Shown here: positions 5,801 through 9,139 of the stretch, piece after piece
Layout: the number at the start of each line of letters is the position of its first letter
Numbering within the stretch: position 1 is the stretch's first letter
Assembly (NCBI GenBank): GCA_027364825.1
Contig: DAHXOM010000041.1
Coordinates: 1 to 9,139, forward strand
Length of the DNA stretch: 9,139 bases
From: a bacterium
GTDB taxonomy: Bacteria; JAMCPX01
Reading direction: 5' to 3'
Made by a program: the position numbers and the translations under genes
The notes under the pieces: model-generated
What the model was told of the DNA's origin: nothing
What the model saw: only the letters and a program-made list of their open reading frames with translations
The model's database searches: none

Positions 5801-6688
5801 ATGAAATCCGGCGTAATTGCTGTTATAGGCAGACCCAATGTTGGTAAATCTACATTATTGAATAAACTTATTGGAGAGAAACTTACCATTGTCTCTCCAA
5901 AACCCCAGACAACATGGCAGAGATTGCATGGTATTCTCACAACAGAAGATGCCCAGTTTGTATTTATCGATACCCCGGGACTGGAAACCGAGAGGAGTTC
6001 CCCGTTTATATCGGTGCTGAAGAAAATAACCCTGTCGGCCATGAATGATGCGGATGTAATCTTACATATTGTGGAACCTTTTATAACGGACAAGGAGCAC
6101 ACCATAGAGGAAGAGCTCAAAAAGATTCGCGAAAAACCAAAGATTGTGCTTATAAACAAGATCGATCTTAAAAAAGACAAAAACCCCCTCCTGCCCGTTA
6201 TCGAGAGATATGCGAATACAGCCCTGTATAACGACATAATACCGGCATCGGCCATCACCGGTGAAGGTATAGATGTATTACTGAGAGAACTGAAAAAGTA
6301 TCTTCCGAATGAAGGTATGCTGTACAGCGAGGATACCATAACGGACAAGTATGAAAGGGAGCTTGTTGCCGAGATTGTACGGGAGAAGCTCTTTTTATTC
6401 ACGAGGGAAGAAATACCGTATTCCGTTGCCTGCGTTGTCGACAAATTCGATGAAACTCAGCGGGAGAAAATAATCAGGATATATGTTACGATCTATGTGG
6501 AAAAATCGTCCCAGAAAGGCATATTGATAGGCTCCGGCGGTTCAATGCTGAAAAAGATAGGGACATCGGCAAGACTGGATATGGAAAAGCTGCTGGATAC
6601 AAAGGTGTATCTGGAGCTGTATGTCAAGGTCAAGGAAAATTGGAAAAAGGACAAACACTTTCTCAAGGAAATAGGAATGGACAAATGA
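5801..6688 (+). CDS. era: GTPase Era
   Basis: A 295-residue protein of normal Era length. It is the essential small-subunit assembly GTPase, which binds 16S rRNA near its 3' end through a C-terminal KH domain. The GTPase domain shows G1 GRPNVGKS (10-17), G3 DTPG (57-60), G4 NKID (119-122) and G5 SA (150-151). The KH domain has ILIGSGGSMLKKIG (241-254) and the closing VKVKENWKKD (275-284), close to the Era signature. The switch region reads KPQTTWQRLHG, with Trp39 where many Era proteins have Arg. ATG 5801 is the only reasonable start: a TAG lies in frame at 5792, and the P-loop is at the usual distance. No Shine-Dalgarno is visible, and a possible -10 hexamer abuts the start. The stop overlaps der (ATGA), so the two ribosome-assembly GTPases are translationally coupled. 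Confidence 0.95.
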   Translation: MKSGVIAVIGRPNVGKSTLLNKLIGEKLTIVSPKPQTTWQRLHGILTTEDAQFVFIDTPGLETERSSPFISVLKKITLSAMNDADVILHIVEPFITDKEHTIEEELKKIREKPKIVLINKIDLKKDKNPLLPVIERYANTALYNDIIPASAITGEGIDVLLRELKKYLPNEGMLYSEDTITDKYERELVAEIVREKLFLFTREEIPYSVACVVDKFDETQREKIIRIYVTIYVEKSSQKGILIGSGGSMLKKIGTSARLDMEKLLDTKVYLELYVKVKENWKKDKHFLKEIGMDK

Positions 6689-7998
6689 ACCCGCTCGTTG
6701 CAATCGTTGGAAGACCCAATGTGGGCAAATCTCGGTTATTCAACAGAATAATTTCAAAGAGAAAATCGATAGTACTGGATCTTGCCGGAACCACGAGGGA
6801 CACCATCTATGACACTGTTGAGTGGAACCGCATACCGTTTGATATCGTAGATACCGGCGGCCTGAAGGACGATAAAAATACCATCCATTTCAAAATGAAT
6901 AAAAGGGTCGAAACCGTCGTGCAGGAAGCATCGCTGGTGATTATGGTATGCGATTACAAGGCAGGCGTACTGGCATACGATCATGAAATAGCAAACTGGC
7001 TCAGGAAAACAGACAAGCAGGTTTTTCTGACGGTCAATAAAATAGATAAACCCGATGAGCCTTCCGCTGTTGCAGAGTTCTACCGGCTCGGGTTTAAAGA
7101 TATCTTTGCGATATCCGCGGAGCACGGGTATGGGGTTGATACGGTGATGGACGCGATAACGGACTACCTGAAGGCGCATAGGAACGAGCTTGAAGGTAAA
7201 GATGACAATACCCGCAAGCCTTTAAAACTTGTATTTACCGGCAAGCCGAATGCGGGGAAATCAAGCATAATAAATTATATCATCGGAAATGAAATCATGC
7301 TTGTCGATGATAAGCCCGGCACTACCAGGGACCCTGTGGAATTAAAGGTGGAGATCAACAAGATACCGATGCTCTTGATAGATACCGCGGGACTGAAAAA
7401 GAACAAGGACGGGCCTGCGGTTGAAACATTATCCGCGATGAAGGCGACGGATTCGATACACCGGTCCGATATTGTCGTACTTGTTATAGATGCCGTACAG
7501 GGTGTAACGGGATATGATAAAAAAATTATTAATATGATACAGGATTACGGCAAGGGATGCGTAATAGCCGTTAACAAATGGGATATTATACCAAGACAGG
7601 ACAGACGGATAATCTTGAATTCGATAGCAGAGGCGTTCAGTTTCGTTGACTATATTCCCGTCGTTCCTACCTCAGCTGTTTCCGGTGAAGGTATCAAGGT
7701 GCTCGTATCGAATGTAATAAAGGTCTTGCATGACTATGAATACAGGATCCCGACCGCTGAGTTAAATAAATTCTTCAGGGATGTCCTGAGCAAGCATCAG
7801 CCTATTTCGAGCAGCGGGAAGATCATAAAATCGTATTACCTTGTTCAGATAGCCGTCCGGCCTCCGGTGTTTGTAATCTTCACCAACAATAAAACCGGGA
7901 TTAAAGAGAACTACAGCAAGTTTATCATGAGCAGGATACGGGAGATTTTCGGGTTTAAAGGGGTACCGGTAAAGGTTCTTTTCAGAAGCAAGGGATAA
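6685..7998 (+). CDS. der: GTPase Der (EngA), double-GTPase ribosome assembly factor
   Basis: A 437-residue protein, about the length of Bacillus Der. Der has two tandem GTPase domains plus a KH-like domain and acts in 50S subunit maturation. Domain 1 has GRPNVGKS (9-16), DTGG (56-59) and NKID (118-121). Domain 2 has GKPNAGKS (186-193, a mild variant of GRPNVGKS), DTAG (233-236) and NKWD (297-300), followed by SAVSGEG. The C-terminal KH-like part includes RPPVFVIFTN and a REIFGFKGVPVKVLFR end, both typical. An upstream in-frame ATG at 6640 would add 15 residues without Der character. ATG 6685, which overlaps the era stop as ATGA, gives the standard N-terminus MNPLVAIVG and is preferred. The next gene starts 4 bases after the stop, so the plus-strand genes probably form one transcript. 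Confidence 0.95.
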   Translation: MNPLVAIVGRPNVGKSRLFNRIISKRKSIVLDLAGTTRDTIYDTVEWNRIPFDIVDTGGLKDDKNTIHFKMNKRVETVVQEASLVIMVCDYKAGVLAYDHEIANWLRKTDKQVFLTVNKIDKPDEPSAVAEFYRLGFKDIFAISAEHGYGVDTVMDAITDYLKAHRNELEGKDDNTRKPLKLVFTGKPNAGKSSIINYIIGNEIMLVDDKPGTTRDPVELKVEINKIPMLLIDTAGLKKNKDGPAVETLSAMKATDSIHRSDIVVLVIDAVQGVTGYDKKIINMIQDYGKGCVIAVNKWDIIPRQDRRIILNSIAEAFSFVDYIPVVPTSAVSGEGIKVLVSNVIKVLHDYEYRIPTAELNKFFRDVLSKHQPISSSGKIIKSYYLVQIAVRPPVFVIFTNNKTGIKENYSKFIMSRIREIFGFKGVPVKVLFRSKG

Positions 7999-8002
7999 AC
8001 GG

Positions 8003-8830
8003 ATGGAAAAAAAAGACACATCCCTTATTTCGGCGACGATCGACAGGTTTGTGGTTGATACCTGCATGTCCCATGCCGCGGCACTTTCTTTTTATGTAGT
8101 ACTCTCGATAATCCCCCTGCTGTTCGTACTGATCTCGGTCGGCAGCTATATCGTAGGGTCAACAAGCAGCTTTTTCCCGTATATAATATCCATACTAAAA
8201 CAGTTCATGCCGGACATATCTCCGGCGGTCACACACGATGTCGGAACCTTGCTTCAAAAACGCGGTGCCATCGGTGTTTTAGGGTTTATTTTCCTCTTGT
8301 TTTCCTCGGATCTTGCACTGCTTGAGGCGAAACGTTCCCTCGACGTTATTTTCAGGCTTGAAAAGAGGAAAAACCCCCTCTTTATAAAGGGTAAATCCAT
8401 GCTGGTCATCGTTATCGGAGGTGTTGTAGTATCGTTTTTATTCATCATTACTCCTATATTCAAAGTCCTTATAAAACTGGACCTGCCCTTACTGAGTACA
8501 ACGCTTTATGTAATTGCACAGGTCCTATCAAGCCGTATCTTTGCGTTTTTTATGATCTTTCTGCTGTTTACCTCTGCATATTATTTTCTTCCATCAAAGA
8601 GGATTGATAGAAAATACATCATTATTGCCGGGGGCATTACAACCATACTGTGGACAGTGGTGAGGGTGCTGTTCTCATGGTATCTTACCCATCATTCCGG
8701 GATAAATATTGTGTATGGTTCAATCGCAGCCATTATTGTTACCATTCTCTGGGTATATTACACATCACTGATTTTTCTGTTCTCCGCAGAATTTGTTTCA
8801 AGTCTTAAGGAACAAAGGGAACGGCATTGA
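8003..8830 (+). CDS. YihY/BrkB-family inner-membrane protein
   Basis: A 275-residue polytopic protein with about six hydrophobic segments: roughly 28-50, 90-108, 132-155, 165-195, 205-225 and 232-262. It carries the family's two most typical stretches, AAALSFYVVLSIIPLL near the N-terminus and YGSIAAIIVTILWVYYTSL...FSAEF near the C-terminus. Members were once called ribonuclease BN or BrkB; the RNase assignment was withdrawn, and the molecular role (export or envelope) is unsettled. The ATG lies 4 bases after the der stop with AAGGG upstream. The gene is translated tightly after der and is followed by an overlapping sensor gene. Co-transcription with GTPase genes need not imply shared function. 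Confidence 0.87.
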   Translation: MEKKDTSLISATIDRFVVDTCMSHAAALSFYVVLSIIPLLFVLISVGSYIVGSTSSFFPYIISILKQFMPDISPAVTHDVGTLLQKRGAIGVLGFIFLLFSSDLALLEAKRSLDVIFRLEKRKNPLFIKGKSMLVIVIGGVVVSFLFIITPIFKVLIKLDLPLLSTTLYVIAQVLSSRIFAFFMIFLLFTSAYYFLPSKRIDRKYIIIAGGITTILWTVVRVLFSWYLTHHSGINIVYGSIAAIIVTILWVYYTSLIFLFSAEFVSSLKEQRERH

Positions 8831-9139
8831 AAAAAGTATCGAGAATACCGATTAACTTCAAATATATGCTTCCGATAGTGCTGCTTACCATCATGACGAT
8901 ATCCCTATACACCCTCTTTGTAAGGATCAGCACGGAGAGTGTTTTTAAGCAGTATCTGGAGGATGAGATCAGACTTATCATAAATGACATAAACAAAACC
9001 ATCACGATACACATGCTGAAAGGCCAGGGGCAGGATTTCAGTATATACCTTGCGAGTCTGTATAATTATGAAATAAAAGATATTATTGCTATTGGCATCC
9101 TGTCCCCCACCGGTAAACCCTTATATCTGTATTCAAGGG
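8827..9139 (+). CDS. Membrane-anchored sensor protein, probably histidine kinase N-terminus (3' end cut)
   Basis: An open frame runs from TTG 8827 to the window edge (104 codons, no stop). The TTG overlaps the TGA of the YihY gene (TTGA), with AAGGGA 7 bases upstream. The N-terminus KKVSRIPINFKY is basic and precedes a hydrophobic helix at about residues 14-32, a typical signal-anchor. The following segment (about 33-104) includes a polar helical stretch, INDINKTITIHMLKGQGQDF, and then IKDIIAIGILSPTGKPLY. That pattern resembles the extracytoplasmic sensing region of Desulfobacterota histidine kinases or other HAMP-linked sensors, in which a helix is followed by a strand ending in an NPEGR-like turn. 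The catalytic domain lies outside the window, so kinase versus chemoreceptor or cyclase is open. An alternative start is ATG 8866, but it would remove the basic anchor. Confidence 0.62.
   Translation, partial: MKKVSRIPINFKYMLPIVLLTIMTISLYTLFVRISTESVFKQYLEDEIRLIINDINKTITIHMLKGQGQDFSIYLASLYNYEIKDIIAIGILSPTGKPLYLYSR

Noticed and set aside
5719..6444. Long open frame (241 codons) on the minus strand opposite era
   Set aside because: Its translation is a serine-rich, low-information product lying exactly opposite the conserved Era GTPase motifs. It is a shadow of era's codon usage.
6640..6684. 15-residue N-terminal extension of Der from ATG 6640
   Set aside because: The extension lies within the Era C-terminus and has no Der similarity. 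ATG 6685 gives the standard N-terminus and an ATGA coupling with the era stop.
8003..8830. Ribonuclease BN as the function of the YihY/BrkB-family gene
   Set aside because: The historical RNase BN label was reassigned to a different enzyme (RNase Z type). This integral membrane family has no nuclease motif.

Overview
The window looks like chromosomal DNA from a Gram-negative, probably anaerobic bacterium. Paired Zn-ribbon/OB-fold (DUF35) and thiolase-fold genes, a Sec-exported lipid-binding-fold protein, an era-der gene pair and a membrane-anchored sensor together suggest a Desulfobacterota (former Deltaproteobacteria) relative, such as a syntroph or aromatic/fatty-acid degrader. That placement rests on gene content and general recollection, not on a marker-gene comparison. 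Coding density is very high. I see no rRNA, tRNA, CRISPR array, insertion sequence or phage gene, and no gene-free stretch over 300 bases.

The genes form two divergent blocks that share a 140-bp intergenic region (5661-5800). To the left, on the minus strand and in transcription order, lie DUF35 protein A, thiolase-like protein A, thiolase-like protein B and DUF35 protein B (5660 down to 2292). A GC-rich hairpin plus T-tract, read on the minus strand, follows the last stop codon within a few bases, so these four genes look like a self-contained operon. Beyond the terminator, on the same strand, are a secreted START/SRPBCC-fold protein (1567-2223) and a GT39-like polytopic membrane glycosyltransferase whose 3' end runs off the window (1-1515).

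To the right, on the plus strand, is a tightly packed series: era (ribosome-assembly GTPase with KH domain), der (double-GTPase ribosome-assembly factor, ATGA overlap with era), a YihY/BrkB-family membrane protein, and the start of a membrane sensor protein. The last probably uses a TTG codon overlapping the previous stop, and it runs off the right edge.

The most interesting part is the four-gene thiolase/DUF35 operon. By motif alignment from memory, both thiolase-fold proteins lack the nucleophilic cysteine and the GHP histidine of true thiolases, and they have lost them in different ways. One keeps a histidine and the other has a tyrosine at the HDCF-motif position. This argues against ordinary acetyl-CoA acetyltransferase activity. 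It suggests an uncharacterised two-subunit acyl-CoA carbon-carbon lyase or ligase, distantly comparable to the Ltp2-DUF35 steroid aldolases or the BbsAB thiolase. The substrate cannot be read from the sequence.
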